DNA of 59,323 nucleotides from Sutterella wadsworthensis (GCF_003315195.1 NZ_QNRV01000019.1:1-59323), one strand, 5' to 3'. Positions 49,109-59,256 are shown, counted from the stretch's first letter. A program made the numbers and translations. Notes: a model not told the origin generated them from the letters alone.

Positions 49109-50059
49109 ATGAATAATTTCTATATAACCTGTCGCATCCCTAATCATGTCGGCGATTGTTGCATGGCTTTGCCGGGGCTACGACTTCTCGAGGCAAGTGG
49201 CCTCACCCCTGTATTGACAGGCAAACGCTGGGCCGAAGATCTTCTAGCCGGCACAGGCTGGCGATTTGAACCTATTGAAGGTCATGTCACAGAAGACCTT
49301 GGTCGAATACGCAATATTGCACGTCGTTGGGGAGGACATCCCAAAGGGCTGCTCTTCCCCAACTCATTTAGTTCAGCTCTTCTTTATCGTATCGGGGGTA
49401 TTCGCAGTGCGGGATTTCCCACAGATTTTCGCCGTATTCTGTTAGATAAGGTTGTACCCGAACCTAACACGGTGATGCATGAAGTTGAACGGTTCTTCAG
49501 ACTTGCTCATGAAGCACTTGAAGCTTGGGATATTAAACCAGCCTGGGATAAGGTACCGCCAAGCCTTGGTCTCAAACCACTCAAACGTCATGAAGCTGGG
49601 GCTAGAAATTTGATAGCGCAGTGCGGCATTCCAGCCAACTATGCCCTTCTTGCACCAATCGCTCGAGGACTGCACCACGGGAAAGAGAAGCACTGGAAAC
49701 ACTTCAACGAGTTGTGTGGACCGCTTCGTGATATGGGTATTGAACCAGTCGTCTTTCCTGCCGCTCGAGAGATCGAATTGGCGAAAGTCGCCTGCCCAGA
49801 CGCAAAAATTTGCCCTCCGACGTCACTCGGCACTATTGCTGCACTTGCAAAACATGCACGTGTAGTCGTTGCTAACGACTCCGGCATGAGCCATGTAGCT
49901 GCAGCGGTCGGCGCCAATCAGATTACATTGATTGGCGTTACGAACCCAGCTCGCACACGGCCGTGGAACCCTAGAGCTATTGTTCTGGGCAGCGAAAATG
50001 AATGGCCGACTGTGGATGAAGTTTTAGGCGCCATGAAGAAAATCGTGAATGCCTCATGA
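49109..50059 (+). CDS. Glycosyltransferase family 9 (heptosyltransferase II-like)
   Basis: 316 residues. CRIPNHVGDCCMALPGLRLL start with the catalytic Asp (VGD), then APIARGLHHGKEKHWKHF and VVANDSGMSHVAAAVGANQI donor-site motif. Closest in style to WaaF-type LPS heptosyltransferase II. Its stop overlaps the next GT2 start (ATGA), so the two are coupled. Confidence 0.87.
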   Translation: MNNFYITCRIPNHVGDCCMALPGLRLLEASGLTPVLTGKRWAEDLLAGTGWRFEPIEGHVTEDLGRIRNIARRWGGHPKGLLFPNSFSSALLYRIGGIRSAGFPTDFRRILLDKVVPEPNTVMHEVERFFRLAHEALEAWDIKPAWDKVPPSLGLKPLKRHEAGARNLIAQCGIPANYALLAPIARGLHHGKEKHWKHFNELCGPLRDMGIEPVVFPAAREIELAKVACPDAKICPPTSLGTIAALAKHARVVVANDSGMSHVAAAVGANQITLIGVTNPARTRPWNPRAIVLGSENEWPTVDEVLGAMKKIVNAS

Positions 50060-50850
50060 AAGCCAGCATCATTTTGTCTACTTACAATCGCCCTCAAGCA
50101 TTGCTGACAGTGCTTGAAGCATTGAAGCTGCAGACAATTCAAGACTTTGAAGTTTGCATCGCTGATGACGGCAGCACGAAAGATACTCAACAAATCATTG
50201 AGAATTTCCAGCAAAATTCTGCCTTTCCAATACTGCATGCCTGGCAAGATGACCGAGGATTTCGTGCGGCATCTGCTCGCAACAATGCCGTCCGGATGAG
50301 TTCTGGTGATTACCTTTTATTTCTTGATGGGGACTGTATTCCCCGTCCGAACTGGATTCAGCAGCACCTGGCACTTTCAGAAAAACATGCATTTGTTGCG
50401 GGCAATCGAGTTTTGTTGGATGAAACGCTCAGTCATGCAATTGAAACACACAGAATCCCCTTTACAGATCTATTCGGTTTAAACGTTTTAAGACATAAAG
50501 AACACATCAATCGCCTTATACCGCTTCTTAAAATCCCATTGGGATCAATGCGCAAACTTAAACCAACATCATGGGCAAAAGTTCGAACTTGCAACTTAGG
50601 GGTTTGGCGGCAGGATTTTTTAGCTGTCAATGGATTTGATGAAGCCTATGAAGGTTGGGGATTTGAAGACTCTGACCTAGCGATCCGTTTGATCAATCTT
50701 GGGATGCAGCGCAAACTTGGTCTTTTCGCAACGACTGTTTTTCATCTGTATCACCGTGAAAATGATCGACATTTAGCAGGCATCAATCGTCAACGTCTCG
50801 AGCAACGGCTTCAAAATAAAATCACTCTTCCTGAGAAAGGTTTGCTTTAA
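50056..50850 (+). CDS. Glycosyltransferase family 2 with galactosyltransferase-type C-terminus
   Basis: 264 residues. SIILSTYNRPQALLTVLEAL, CIADDGSTKDT, FLDGDCIPRPNW (DxD) and a C-terminal GWGFEDSDLAIRLINLG (Glyco_transf_7C type). LPS core or O-glycan extension is likely. Translationally coupled to the upstream GT9; convergent with recN, overlapping its 3' end by 29 bp. Confidence 0.88.
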   Translation: MKASIILSTYNRPQALLTVLEALKLQTIQDFEVCIADDGSTKDTQQIIENFQQNSAFPILHAWQDDRGFRAASARNNAVRMSSGDYLLFLDGDCIPRPNWIQQHLALSEKHAFVAGNRVLLDETLSHAIETHRIPFTDLFGLNVLRHKEHINRLIPLLKIPLGSMRKLKPTSWAKVRTCNLGVWRQDFLAVNGFDEAYEGWGFEDSDLAIRLINLGMQRKLGLFATTVFHLYHRENDRHLAGINRQRLEQRLQNKITLPEKGLL

Positions 50851-52489
50851 CCATTTCCTCGGCAAGTACTTTCGTTTTCTGCGTGATGAGGAGTCCTCCC
50901 AACATGCGAGCAATCTCTTCCACACGCTGGGTTGGATTGAGTTCTCTCAAATAGCTCACAGTCTCAATACCGTCAGAAACCTTCTCTACTTTGAGATGAT
51001 GGTCGCCGCAAGCAGCTACTTGCGGCAAATGCGTCACGCAAAGTACTTGCCTCGTCTGCCCAAGCTGCTTCATCATTCGGCCAACCACTTCACCTGTAGC
51101 ACCACCAACGCCGCTGTCGACTTCGTCAAAGATAAGCGTCGGGACGCTTGTATTACGGCTGGTTAATGTAAAAATCGCAAGACCAATGCGAGACAGCTCC
51201 CCGCCGGACGCCACCTTAGCCAAGGGACTAACATCGACGCCAGGGTGGCCTGCCATTAAGAATTCGCACTTTTCAACGCCGACTTCACTGCGCGGAATGG
51301 GGACAAGGTTTACTTCAAATCGTCCGCCCTTCATGGACAGCGTTTGCATTTCATTCGTAACCGCCTTGGCGAAACGTGCTGCCGCTTCTTGACGAACTTT
51401 TGTGAGCCTTTCCGCTGCTGCATCATAGATTGCTCTTGCCTTAGCTTCTTCAGCCCTCAAAGCATCAAGATTTTCGTCGTTCTGCAGCTCCTCCAAACGA
51501 CGCTTATTTTCTGCCTCAAAGGCATAAAGCACTTCCGGTTCAGTGCGATACTTTCGTGCCATCGTAAAATATTTGGATACGCGTCGATCTACTTTCTCAA
51601 AACGATTGGAATCCGCTTCTGTCTTATCCAGAATCCGCTCAAGATCGTGAGCCGCATCATCGATCAGCTCAGCTGCCGTAGTCAGAGTTTCACTGACACC
51701 TTTGAGACGTTCGTCGTAATTAGACAAATCATCAACACGAGATTGCGCACGCGAAACCAAATCAGACGCCGAATCTTCACCTTGGGTAAGCCAATCAACA
51801 GACGCAGTGAGACCTTCAATAATAGAAACGCCGTGGGAAAGTCGAGTATGTTCTTCGTTAAGCGACTCCCACTCTCCCTTTTTAGGCGCCAACGTGGAGA
51901 GATCCTCAAGCAGCCAGGTGAGCTGCTCGATTTTGGCGGTACGAACTTCTGCACTAGAGCTCGCTTCTTCAAGGCGTTTGGCCTTGGCGTTCCAAGTCGC
52001 GAAAGCTTTTTTAACAGCCTCAAGCTGAGCTGTGTTTTCTGCATAAGCGTCAAGCAGCTTCAATTGATTCTGCGTCTTTAAAAGAAGCTGATGCGCATGT
52101 TGCCCTTGTATATCAACTAAAGTGTCGCCAAGCTCCTTCAGCTGCGAGAGCGTCACCGTAATGCCATTGATCCAGGCACGTGAGCGTCCGTTTTTATCGA
52201 TGCTGCGGCGTACAAGCACTGTTGACGCACTGGAATCCTGCAAATCATTGATTTCAAGCCACCGAAGAGCCTCTTCTGAAGGCATGAATTCAGCAATGAT
52301 ATTGGCTCGTTCAGCGCCCTTACGCACCATATCAGCATCGGCTCGAGCTCCGCGAATCAATTGAATTGCATCAATCAAAATGGATTTGCCGGCACCGGTT
52401 TCACCGGTCAAAACCGTGAAGCCCGTAGAGAGATCAAGCGAAAGCTGATCAACGATGACGAAGTCTTTAAGGTTGAGCGTTGTAAGCAT
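50822..52489 (-). CDS. recN: DNA repair protein RecN
   Basis: 555 residues, SMC-like. Walker A GETGAGKSILIDAI near the N-terminus, long coiled coils on both sides of a hinge-like centre, then the ABC signature VASGGELSRIGLAI and Walker B PTLIFDEVDSGVGG. Acts in double-strand break repair. No SOS box identified in the short 14-bp gap after nadK; the two are probably cotranscribed. Confidence 0.96.
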   Translation of the reverse strand: MLTTLNLKDFVIVDQLSLDLSTGFTVLTGETGAGKSILIDAIQLIRGARADADMVRKGAERANIIAEFMPSEEALRWLEINDLQDSSASTVLVRRSIDKNGRSRAWINGITVTLSQLKELGDTLVDIQGQHAHQLLLKTQNQLKLLDAYAENTAQLEAVKKAFATWNAKAKRLEEASSSAEVRTAKIEQLTWLLEDLSTLAPKKGEWESLNEEHTRLSHGVSIIEGLTASVDWLTQGEDSASDLVSRAQSRVDDLSNYDERLKGVSETLTTAAELIDDAAHDLERILDKTEADSNRFEKVDRRVSKYFTMARKYRTEPEVLYAFEAENKRRLEELQNDENLDALRAEEAKARAIYDAAAERLTKVRQEAAARFAKAVTNEMQTLSMKGGRFEVNLVPIPRSEVGVEKCEFLMAGHPGVDVSPLAKVASGGELSRIGLAIFTLTSRNTSVPTLIFDEVDSGVGGATGEVVGRMMKQLGQTRQVLCVTHLPQVAACGDHHLKVEKVSDGIETVSYLRELNPTQRVEEIARMLGGLLITQKTKVLAEEMVKANLSQEE

Positions 52490-52503
52490 CGTAAGAGCTT
52501 CCT

Positions 52504-53391
52504 TCAGCCACTGATCTGCTCGCGGTGCTTCACACTAGTGGGTGAATAGTTCCACTTTAATTTTCGGCGAAGCAAGTCGTAATAGTCGTAACTGAGCGGA
52601 TGAAGAATCTCCATCACACGTTCCGAGCGCTGAATGCGAAGCATGTCACCCGGTTCGACGTCACAGAATTCTTGCATGTCAAAATACGCCGTGGCATCAC
52701 GAGCGTTTACGAGTTCAATTTCAATGCGCTTTGAGGACGGCAAAACGATGGGACGATTGGAAAGCGTATGCGGGGCAACCGGTACCAAAACAACGGCATC
52801 CATTGAAGGATGCAAAATGGGACCGCCGGCAGCGAGTGCATAGGCGGTTGACCCCGTGGCGGTCGAACAGACAACACCGTCTGCCGACTGAGCACTCATC
52901 TGCTTCCCGTCGACATAGATGATGAAGTCAACCATGCCTCCGGCACGGCCATGGCTAAAGCCAATATCGTTCACTGCAACATTGCGAAAGATTTCTTGCC
53001 CATTGCGAAACACCACGCCTTCGAGCAGGTGACGTTGGTCTGCTGAACATTCCCCTGCCAGCATGGCAGGCAGCACCCTGTCCATATCGTCAAGCACAAC
53101 GTCGGTGATGAAGCCTAGACGACCGGCATTTACACCAATCAACGGACAATGGGAATCCGCAATCTGTCGAGCGACACCAAGCAATGTTCCATCACCACCC
53201 AATACCACGGCCACGTCGCTGCGACGTCCCAACTCAGGGCGAGGGAAGCCTCCATCAGGATTACCGAGAGCTTGAGCCGCGCGTTCCTCTAAAAGGACCT
53301 TGCATCCCGCACGACGAAGCACACTCACCAAATGTTCAAGGGGTTCACTGAGATTTTCAGTTGGTTTGACGAATACGCCGACGGTTTTCAT
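52504..53391 (-). CDS. nadK: NAD kinase
   Basis: 295 residues from the ATG at 53391; the frame is open to a TTG at 53412. GGDGTLLGVARQI is the NADK motif and STATGSTAYALAAGGPILHP the substrate-binding region. Phosphorylates NAD to NADP. Lies between the GT2 gene and recN on the same strand. nadK-recN adjacency is common in proteobacteria. Confidence 0.95.
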   Translation of the reverse strand: MKTVGVFVKPTENLSEPLEHLVSVLRRAGCKVLLEERAAQALGNPDGGFPRPELGRRSDVAVVLGGDGTLLGVARQIADSHCPLIGVNAGRLGFITDVVLDDMDRVLPAMLAGECSADQRHLLEGVVFRNGQEIFRNVAVNDIGFSHGRAGGMVDFIIYVDGKQMSAQSADGVVCSTATGSTAYALAAGGPILHPSMDAVVLVPVAPHTLSNRPIVLPSSKRIEIELVNARDATAYFDMQEFCDVEPGDMLRIQRSERVMEILHPLSYDYYDLLRRKLKWNYSPTSVKHREQISG

Positions 53392-53408
53392 AGCTGATAT
53401 CCAGAGGC

Positions 53409-54191
53409 TCAAAGTTCACCAGAATAGTATTTCAGAAAATAGTATTTGACGTATTTATTCATTGTGTAGAAAGCGTGATTAATACTGAAGATGAAACCCG
53501 CACGACCGTCAAGCACACCGCCATTGATGAAATAGACCTTGAGAAAAGCCCATATCGGACGAAGCATGATGTCCTTCACGAATGAAACGTTCCGCCCCTC
53601 TTCAAGATACTTTTCTGCCGAAAGTTCGGTGTACGTATTGAACTTATTGAAATAAAGCTTCCAACTCCGGTAGGGGTAGTGCGTGAGACCTGTACCGCCG
53701 AGGCGTTTTTTCTCACAATTCACACGAATTTCTTCATGTACACGTCCGTATACCTTGACTGCCGTCTTAGGCACCATGCGGCAAACCCAATCGGGTCGAA
53801 GAATCCCATGTGTAGCATGAATATGCCGAAAAGCGTTGTGCCTCTGCACGAAGTATGCACATCTCGATCCGGACGCCGCTTCCTTCAGCTGTTTAGCCAG
53901 ATCCGGGGTTACGCGCTCATCTGCATCAATCAAAAAAATCCATGGACCTGCAGCCTGCTCAATACCAAAATTTTTCTGCGCCGCCCAGTCCCCGTCGAGA
54001 CTTCGAGAGAATACCTTCGCCCCAAGTCGTCGGGCCGTTTCCACTGTACCGTCGGAGCTGCCGTCGTCCACGACGATCCACTCGTCGGCGAAACTGCAGC
54101 TTTTAAGACACGCTTCAATGTTATGCACTTCATTGCGCGTCAGGAGCACAACAGAAATTCGCTGAGCGTTTTTCTCGTTATCTTCGGCCAC
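53409..54191 (-). CDS. WaaE/KdtX-like glycosyltransferase family 2
   Basis: 260 residues. ISVVLLTRNEVHNIEACLKS, WIVVDDGSSDGTVE and WIFLIDADERVTPDLAKQL (DxD) match the LPS core beta-glucosyltransferase WaaE/LgtF. The C-terminal half with KLYFNKFNTYTELSAEKYL is typical of the same family. Ends 17 bp before nadK, so probably cotranscribed, a fourth separate LPS locus in this window. Confidence 0.9.
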   Translation of the reverse strand: MAEDNEKNAQRISVVLLTRNEVHNIEACLKSCSFADEWIVVDDGSSDGTVETARRLGAKVFSRSLDGDWAAQKNFGIEQAAGPWIFLIDADERVTPDLAKQLKEAASGSRCAYFVQRHNAFRHIHATHGILRPDWVCRMVPKTAVKVYGRVHEEIRVNCEKKRLGGTGLTHYPYRSWKLYFNKFNTYTELSAEKYLEEGRNVSFVKDIMLRPIWAFLKVYFINGGVLDGRAGFIFSINHAFYTMNKYVKYYFLKYYSGEL

Positions 54192-54229
54192 GTTGTGCCC
54201 TCATACAATGTATTAAGTGTGTATTCAAA

Positions 54230-54265
54230 GAAAAAGCTCCGTGGCCTGATGTCGCCAGACGGAGC
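54230..54265 (-). terminator. Terminator of fabI
   Basis: Minus-strand GCTCCGTCTGGC pairs with GGCCACGGAGC (small internal loop), followed by five Ts. Confidence 0.82.
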
Positions 54266-54288
54266 CCTGTCTTTAGTTTAAAGGCTGA

Positions 54289-55080
54289 TTAGTCTTCTTC
54301 AACGTCAGCTACTGCCACGGCGTGGAAGCCCGCATCAACGTAGCAGATGTTGCCGGTAATGCCGCTCGCCAGATCAGAGAGCAGGAAAGCAGCAGTATTG
54401 CCCACTTCCTGAATGGTCACCGTACGGCCGAGCGGCGCATTCTTTTCCATCACACGCAAAAGCTTGCTAAAGCCCTTAATGCCGGATGCAGCGAGCGTCT
54501 TGATCGGACCGGCGGAAATGGCATTGGCGCGAATGCCTTCACGGCCGAGTGACTGAGCCAAATAGCGCGTTGACGCATCAAGCGCTGCCTTAGCCAACCC
54601 CATCGTGTTGTAGTTTGGAACGGCGCGCTCTCCGCCCAGATAAGTCAGCGTAAGGCAAGACGCATTGCGTCCCTTCATCATCGGCAGGAAGGCCTTGGCC
54701 AGAGCCGGGTAGGAATACGTTGAAATATCAAGCGCAGTGTGAAAAGCGTCGCGAGAGAAACCTTCAAGGAAATCGCCGGCAATCGACTCACGAGGAGCGT
54801 AGCCGATGGAATGAACGAATCCATCGAGCCCGCCCCACTTTTCCGTGAGCGTTTCAACAACGGCAGCAATCTGATCGTCTTTGGTCACGTCCATCGGAAG
54901 CACGATATCGCTGCCAAACTGCGCGGCAAATCCCTTCAGGCGTTCTGCGAAGCGTTCATCGGAATACGTAAAAGCCAGTTCAGCACCTTCACGATGACAA
55001 GCTTCGGCGATGCCGTAGGCGATGGAACGGTTGGAGATAACACCCGTGATCAGGAGCTTTTTGCCGGTCAGGAATCCCAT
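54289..55080 (-). CDS. fabI: Enoyl-[acyl-carrier-protein] reductase (NADH)
   Basis: 263 residues, divergent SDR. LTGKKLLITGVISNRSIAYG, LTYLGGERAVPNYNTMGLAK (Tyr-x6-Lys) and the C-terminal GNICYVDAGFHAV are FabI marks. Last step of each fatty-acid elongation round; the usual target of triclosan-type inhibitors. Short operon; terminator follows. Confidence 0.96.
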   Translation of the reverse strand: MGFLTGKKLLITGVISNRSIAYGIAEACHREGAELAFTYSDERFAERLKGFAAQFGSDIVLPMDVTKDDQIAAVVETLTEKWGGLDGFVHSIGYAPRESIAGDFLEGFSRDAFHTALDISTYSYPALAKAFLPMMKGRNASCLTLTYLGGERAVPNYNTMGLAKAALDASTRYLAQSLGREGIRANAISAGPIKTLAASGIKGFSKLLRVMEKNAPLGRTVTIQEVGNTAAFLLSDLASGITGNICYVDAGFHAVAVADVEED

Positions 55081-55189
55081 GTTGGTCCTCTTTTAATAGG
55101 GATGGGAAAAACGCTGTCGTTATGATTGGCAGCGGGGTCTCCCCCATCAATATGAAATTGGAGTGCAGACGGCGTCAGCACTCGTAATG

Positions 55190-55213
55190 CTGCCCGCCAT
55201 TTTAAGCGGGCAG
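55190..55213. terminator. Hairpin between fabI and mltD
   Basis: Perfect 8-bp CTGCCCGC/GCGGGCAG stem, no T run; possibly ends the mltD transcript. The rest of 55081-55279 holds the fabI promoter region, not resolved. Confidence 0.45.
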
Positions 55214-55279
55214 TCTACCGCTCGGATAATTTCCCCTTAAATACGCACATCCAAACGGACGAACGGCCAGCAGAGTGAA

Positions 55280-57391
55280 TTAAGGAATGCGCAGTGACTG
55301 CCCAATGTTCAGGCGACTTGTCGTAAGCCCGTTAAAACTCATCAGGTCAGCAATAGACACGTTGTGGGCCGCCGCAATGGAAGTGAGCGTATCTCCAGAA
55401 CGAACGCGGTATCTGCGGGGTTCACTGGCACTTGCTACTTTGGAAGCTGATGCAGGAATCACCAGACGCTGACCAATTGAGAGTCTTGAACTTCTCAATC
55501 CATTGGCACTTCTCAGCTTTGCCACGGTTGTACCGTAGCGCTCAGCAATCGACGTAAGCGTATCTCCAGAGACCACGCTATGCACTGTGGTTCTGGGGCT
55601 CGCTGCCGTTGCCGGTGCGGGCGGTGCTTTAGGCGCATCGCTCTCCGGAATCTCTAACCGATCGCCCGCCTTCAGAGCATTGGAGGTAAGCCGATTTAAG
55701 CGCTTTAGCTTCACAACACTCACGCCGTACCGATTGGCAATCGAAGTAAGGGTGTCCCCTTGTTGAACGACATAAGTTGTCGTTTCTTCCTCGATAGGTT
55801 CACCCGACTTTGGAATGCGCAGTCGTTGTCCGGCTCTGATGGTATTGGAGCTCAATCGATTCGTCGTTTTAAGGGATGCCGTCGAAACGCCGTAGCGCTT
55901 GGCAATAGTCGCCAGCGAATCACCGCGCTTTACCGCATAAATAACGTGTCCAGAAGAGGATGGTGCCGAAGTTTTAGCCGCAGTACGAATCGGTTCACGC
56001 GCGACATTGGGCACCGTGAGCACCAAACGCTGCCCAGAATGCAGACGATCTGAGCGAAGTCGGTTGCCCTGTACGATTGATTTCACCGTAATGTGCCAAC
56101 GGCGCGCAATGCTCGACAGTGTGTCGCCCGAACGCACACGATAGGTGACACGGCGCCAAGTCGTAAGCGGCGAAAGGCGAAGCTTCGCATCTGCTTCTTC
56201 CGCAGCGATGTCTGTCTGCTCATCTGCATCCGCGAGAACAAGCAGCGTGGAATTCGGAAGCACTTTGCGGCCGGCAGGGATACCATTCACTTCACGCAAG
56301 AACGATTCCGTCATGCCAGAGCGTTCAGCCACAGAAGCCAGTGTATCCCCTGCCTGCAGTCGATAGGTTGTCCACCGTGAAAGCGGCTGTCCAGAATCCA
56401 TCCAGCTTGCGAGATTGTCGACGAAAAAGTCAAGACGATCCGCCGGCAGAAGCATCACATTGTTGTGCGATGCCACAATGACCGGAAGCTTAAAGCTCGG
56501 GTTGAGCTGCCGGAACTCCGCTTCAGACATGCCGGCCAATTCCGCCGCCGTTTTAAGGTCAATATCGCGAGGCTTTGTAATCCGTACGAAGAAGGGCTCG
56601 TTGCCAACGTCGGGCAGTTCAATGCCATAGCGGCCGGGATCCTTCACGATGCGCTTGATAGCCTCCAGTTTCGGAACGTAGTTGGCCGTCTCTCGGGGCA
56701 TTTTCAAATGTGCGTAGTCTGTTGCCTTGTGGCTTCGTTTAGCACGCTCAACAGCTCGCCGAACACTTCCTTCACCCCAATTGTAGGCAGCGAGCGCCAA
56801 CTGCCAGTCATTAAACATCCCGTGCAGATATTCAAAGTAGTCGAGTGCTGCACGAGTGCTTTCCAATACATCGTTTCGGTCATCGCGCCAGAGGTTTTGT
56901 TCAAGCGCATAATCCGCACCCGTTGCTGGCATGAACTGCCAAAGGCCGGACGCTTTTGCGCGAGAAAGAGCTTCCGGCTGGAAGGCGCTTTCTACAAAAG
57001 GCAAAAGTGCGAGCTCCATTGGCAGTCCGCGAGACTCCACCTCTTCGACGATGTTGTAGAGATATTGACTCGCACGCATCGCCATGCGCTGCACGTACTC
57101 CGGATCCTTGGCGTAATACGTCGTCCACCGATCCACCAAAGGGGAATTCAGTTCCGGAATACCAAAACCCCCGCGAATTCGATCCCAAACGCTGGCGGGC
57201 ACTGCGGACTCACGCTCCAAAGCCGCTTCCGTTAACGCAGTCTCGACCACAGTCCCTCCAGCAGATGCATTCGTCTGGGCATCCTGAGGAACATCCTCCG
57301 CAAAGGAATAAGTCGGATGAACCGCCGCAGTTGCTATGAAAAGCGCGACAGACAATTGAGTAAGGGCAGATCGAAAAGACGACGGGTTCAT
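55280..57391 (-). CDS. mltD: Membrane-bound lytic murein transglycosylase D with six LysM domains
   Basis: 703 residues. Signal peptide (about 1-31), SLT catalytic domain with the general-acid Glu in LPFVESAFQPEALSRAKASG and LWQFMPATGADYAL, then six LysM repeats starting at YRLQAGDTL, YRVRSGDTLSS, YAVKRGDSL, YVVQQGDTL, HSVVSGDTL and YRVRSGDTLTS. E. coli MltD has two LysM repeats, so wall binding is expanded here. No lipobox Cys is evident. Cleaves murein glycan strands. Confidence 0.94.
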   Translation of the reverse strand: MNPSSFRSALTQLSVALFIATAAVHPTYSFAEDVPQDAQTNASAGGTVVETALTEAALERESAVPASVWDRIRGGFGIPELNSPLVDRWTTYYAKDPEYVQRMAMRASQYLYNIVEEVESRGLPMELALLPFVESAFQPEALSRAKASGLWQFMPATGADYALEQNLWRDDRNDVLESTRAALDYFEYLHGMFNDWQLALAAYNWGEGSVRRAVERAKRSHKATDYAHLKMPRETANYVPKLEAIKRIVKDPGRYGIELPDVGNEPFFVRITKPRDIDLKTAAELAGMSEAEFRQLNPSFKLPVIVASHNNVMLLPADRLDFFVDNLASWMDSGQPLSRWTTYRLQAGDTLASVAERSGMTESFLREVNGIPAGRKVLPNSTLLVLADADEQTDIAAEEADAKLRLSPLTTWRRVTYRVRSGDTLSSIARRWHITVKSIVQGNRLRSDRLHSGQRLVLTVPNVAREPIRTAAKTSAPSSSGHVIYAVKRGDSLATIAKRYGVSTASLKTTNRLSSNTIRAGQRLRIPKSGEPIEEETTTYVVQQGDTLTSIANRYGVSVVKLKRLNRLTSNALKAGDRLEIPESDAPKAPPAPATAASPRTTVHSVVSGDTLTSIAERYGTTVAKLRSANGLRSSRLSIGQRLVIPASASKVASASEPRRYRVRSGDTLTSIAAAHNVSIADLMSFNGLTTSRLNIGQSLRIP

Positions 57392-57548
57392 GAGCGGAGA
57401 ACTTCCGGAACAGTTAACAGGCGTAAGGCCTGCATAATCCGTTAATCTTAATGCTTGTAATGCCTCGGACTTCCGTCATCCGGGCATTTCTGCCTGCTTC
57501 AATCTTCTGCAGCGGGCAAGTTTCCGCAACGAGTTGTTAACTGCACCT

Positions 57549-58427
57549 ATGTTCCAGCGCTTTTTTGGGCGCTCCGAGCGCCCTGACAAGGGCGCGGGAG
57601 CTCTGCCTGCACGTCTTACGTTTGACGGGTTCCTGGGCACATCGCCAGGCCGACTGCTCCTTGAATGGGAAGCTGAAGCCTACGATGAATTGACGGTTGA
57701 TGTCTTCGGCAGCTGCGCGCTGCAGATCGGCATGCCCGAACTCAACACACTTGCCGAAAATCGTATGCAGTCGAAGTGGCTGATCGAACTGCAGAGTACG
57801 GTTTCCGTTTCCGCCGACGTCTTAAGCGGAGATCTCGGCTGCATCGTCGCTGCGCCGGAGCTCTTGCCTATCGCTGATGAATCGATGGATCTAGTGACGC
57901 TTCCGCACGTGCTGGAACTGTCCCCTAACCCTCAGCAGGCACTTCACGAAGCCGTTCGAGTGCTCGAGCCCGAAGGCCGGCTTATTCTTACCGCCTTCAA
58001 CGGCGCAGGCTTTTGGTGGATGCGGCAGCAGACCGTCCGGCTCGGCGCCAAGCCCTATTTGCCTACCGACATGGCGCCGATTCCGCTTCGACGCCTCAAG
58101 GACTGGTTTGCGCTTCTCGGACTGGAAATTGACCGCGGACGCTTTGGACTTTATCGTCCAGGATTTCGCAGCGCACGCCGCCTTCATGCTTGGGAGTGGC
58201 TTGACAAAGCCGGTGACAGATGGCTGCCGCAATGCTCAAATATTCTTTTGCTCTCCGCTGTTAAGCGGCGTCCCGGAGCGAGAATCGTCAACTGCAGCGA
58301 ATTTGCCAATATTCCAGCTAAAGTACCGACCTCAGGCGTGCCGGCCGCCGGCCGCGTCTCGTCAACTTTCTCCCCAACCTCCATCACACCGTCCGCACCA
58401 ATTGCGGAAAACCATAAAGCACCATGA
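57549..58427 (+). CDS. SAM-dependent methyltransferase (class I)
   Basis: 292 residues from ATG 57549. The methyltransferase core is weak in motif I but shows [20 protein letters not shown] and [20 protein letters not shown] (Methyltransf_11-like), followed by [15 protein letters not shown]. The C-terminal tail is Ser/Thr/Pro rich. Lies directly upstream of rnhA with overlapping stop/start (ATGA). This position next to rnhA is conserved in many proteobacteria. Substrate unknown. Confidence 0.85.
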   Translation: MFQRFFGRSERPDKGAGALPARLTFDGFLGTSPGRLLLEWEAEAYDELTVDVFGSCALQIGMPELNTLAENRMQSKWLIELQSTVSVSADVLSGDLGCIVAAPELLPIADESMDLVTLPHVLELSPNPQQALHEAVRVLEPEGRLILTAFNGAGFWWMRQQTVRLGAKPYLPTDMAPIPLRRLKDWFALLGLEIDRGRFGLYRPGFRSARRLHAWEWLDKAGDRWLPQCSNILLLSAVKRRPGARIVNCSEFANIPAKVPTSGVPAAGRVSSTFSPTSITPSAPIAENHKAP

Positions 58428-58900
58428 CTCAAGCACCTACACCTACTGTTCTTGAAATTTGGACTGATGGAGCCTGCAAAAAAAATCCCGGTGTTGGGGG
58501 ATGGGGAGCCTGGCTCGTCTGGGGTAAGTACACTCTGGAGCTCTATGGCGGCAGCGCGCTTACAACCAACAACCAAATGGAGCTGACGGCTGTCATTCGT
58601 GCACTCTCAGCGGTCAAACGGCCTTGTCCCATCATCATTCATCTTGACAGCAGCTACGTTAAAGACGGCATTACACGGTGGATTCACGGGTGGAAAAAGA
58701 ACGGCTGGCGCACCGCTGACAAAAAGCCCGTCAAAAACGGCGAACTTTGGCAGGAACTTGATCGATTGGTCAGTCAGCATCAGATTGACTGGCATTGGGT
58801 AAAAGGGCACGCCGGCGATCCAGGCAACGAAAAAGCCGATGCGCTTGCTAACCTCGGCGTTGAGGCCGCTAGAGGCGAACGACCTGAAAAACTATCGTAA
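58424..58900 (+). CDS. rnhA: Ribonuclease HI
   Basis: 158 residues. [41 protein letters not shown] and [10 protein letters not shown] supply the D-E-D-D active-site acids; [11 protein letters not shown] is the flexible His loop. Removes RNA from RNA-DNA hybrids. Translationally coupled to the methyltransferase gene. Confidence 0.96.
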   Translation: MTQAPTPTVLEIWTDGACKKNPGVGGWGAWLVWGKYTLELYGGSALTTNNQMELTAVIRALSAVKRPCPIIIHLDSSYVKDGITRWIHGWKKNGWRTADKKPVKNGELWQELDRLVSQHQIDWHWVKGHAGDPGNEKADALANLGVEAARGERPEKLS

Positions 58901-58978
58901 GATCGCGTAAAGGCGGTATCCGTTCGATGCATCACTTGCAAAGCATCGTTTTCTCAGTACAATTCTTTTTCTCTCAGC

Positions 58979-59053
58979 GCGCGGTTAGCTCAGGGGTAGA
59001 GCACTGCCTTCACACGGCAGGGGTCACTGGTTCAATCCCAGTACCGCGTACCA
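58979..59053 (+). tRNA. tRNA-Val (anticodon CAC)
   Basis: 75 nt with encoded CCA. Anticodon loop TTCACAC, T loop TTCAATC, acceptor GCGCGGT/ACCGCGT with a G-U first pair. Confidence 0.93.
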
Positions 59054-59062
59054 GATTCTTAC

Positions 59063-59100
59063 AAAAGGCTTGAACTGCATAGTTCAAGCCTTTTGTTTTT
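59063..59100 (+). terminator. Terminator of tRNA-Val
   Basis: AAAAGGCTTGAACT-GCAT-AGTTCAAGCCTTTT, a perfect 14-bp stem, followed by further Ts. Confidence 0.95.
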
Positions 59101-59208
59101 TGAATTCAGCCAGTACGATCACCACGAAAAAACAAAGGACCTTCAAGCCACCTGAACTACGGGATGCCTGCTCACTAAAACAAGGGCAGTTCCGTCAATA
59201 TCTTTATC

Positions 59209-59256
59209 AAGCCCGTGATCTTATTTGAAAAAATAGGCCACGGGCTTTCGTTTTTG
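59209..59256 (+). terminator. Second terminator-like hairpin near the right edge
   Basis: AAGCCCGTG/CACGGGCTT outer stem around an inner CTTATTT/AAATAGG stem, then five Ts. No gene is visible between 59101 and 59208. Confidence 0.75.

Noticed and set aside
56465-57235. 256-codon plus-strand frame opposite mltD
   Set aside because: Antisense to a well-supported lytic transglycosylase gene; the translation lacks any recognisable domain.
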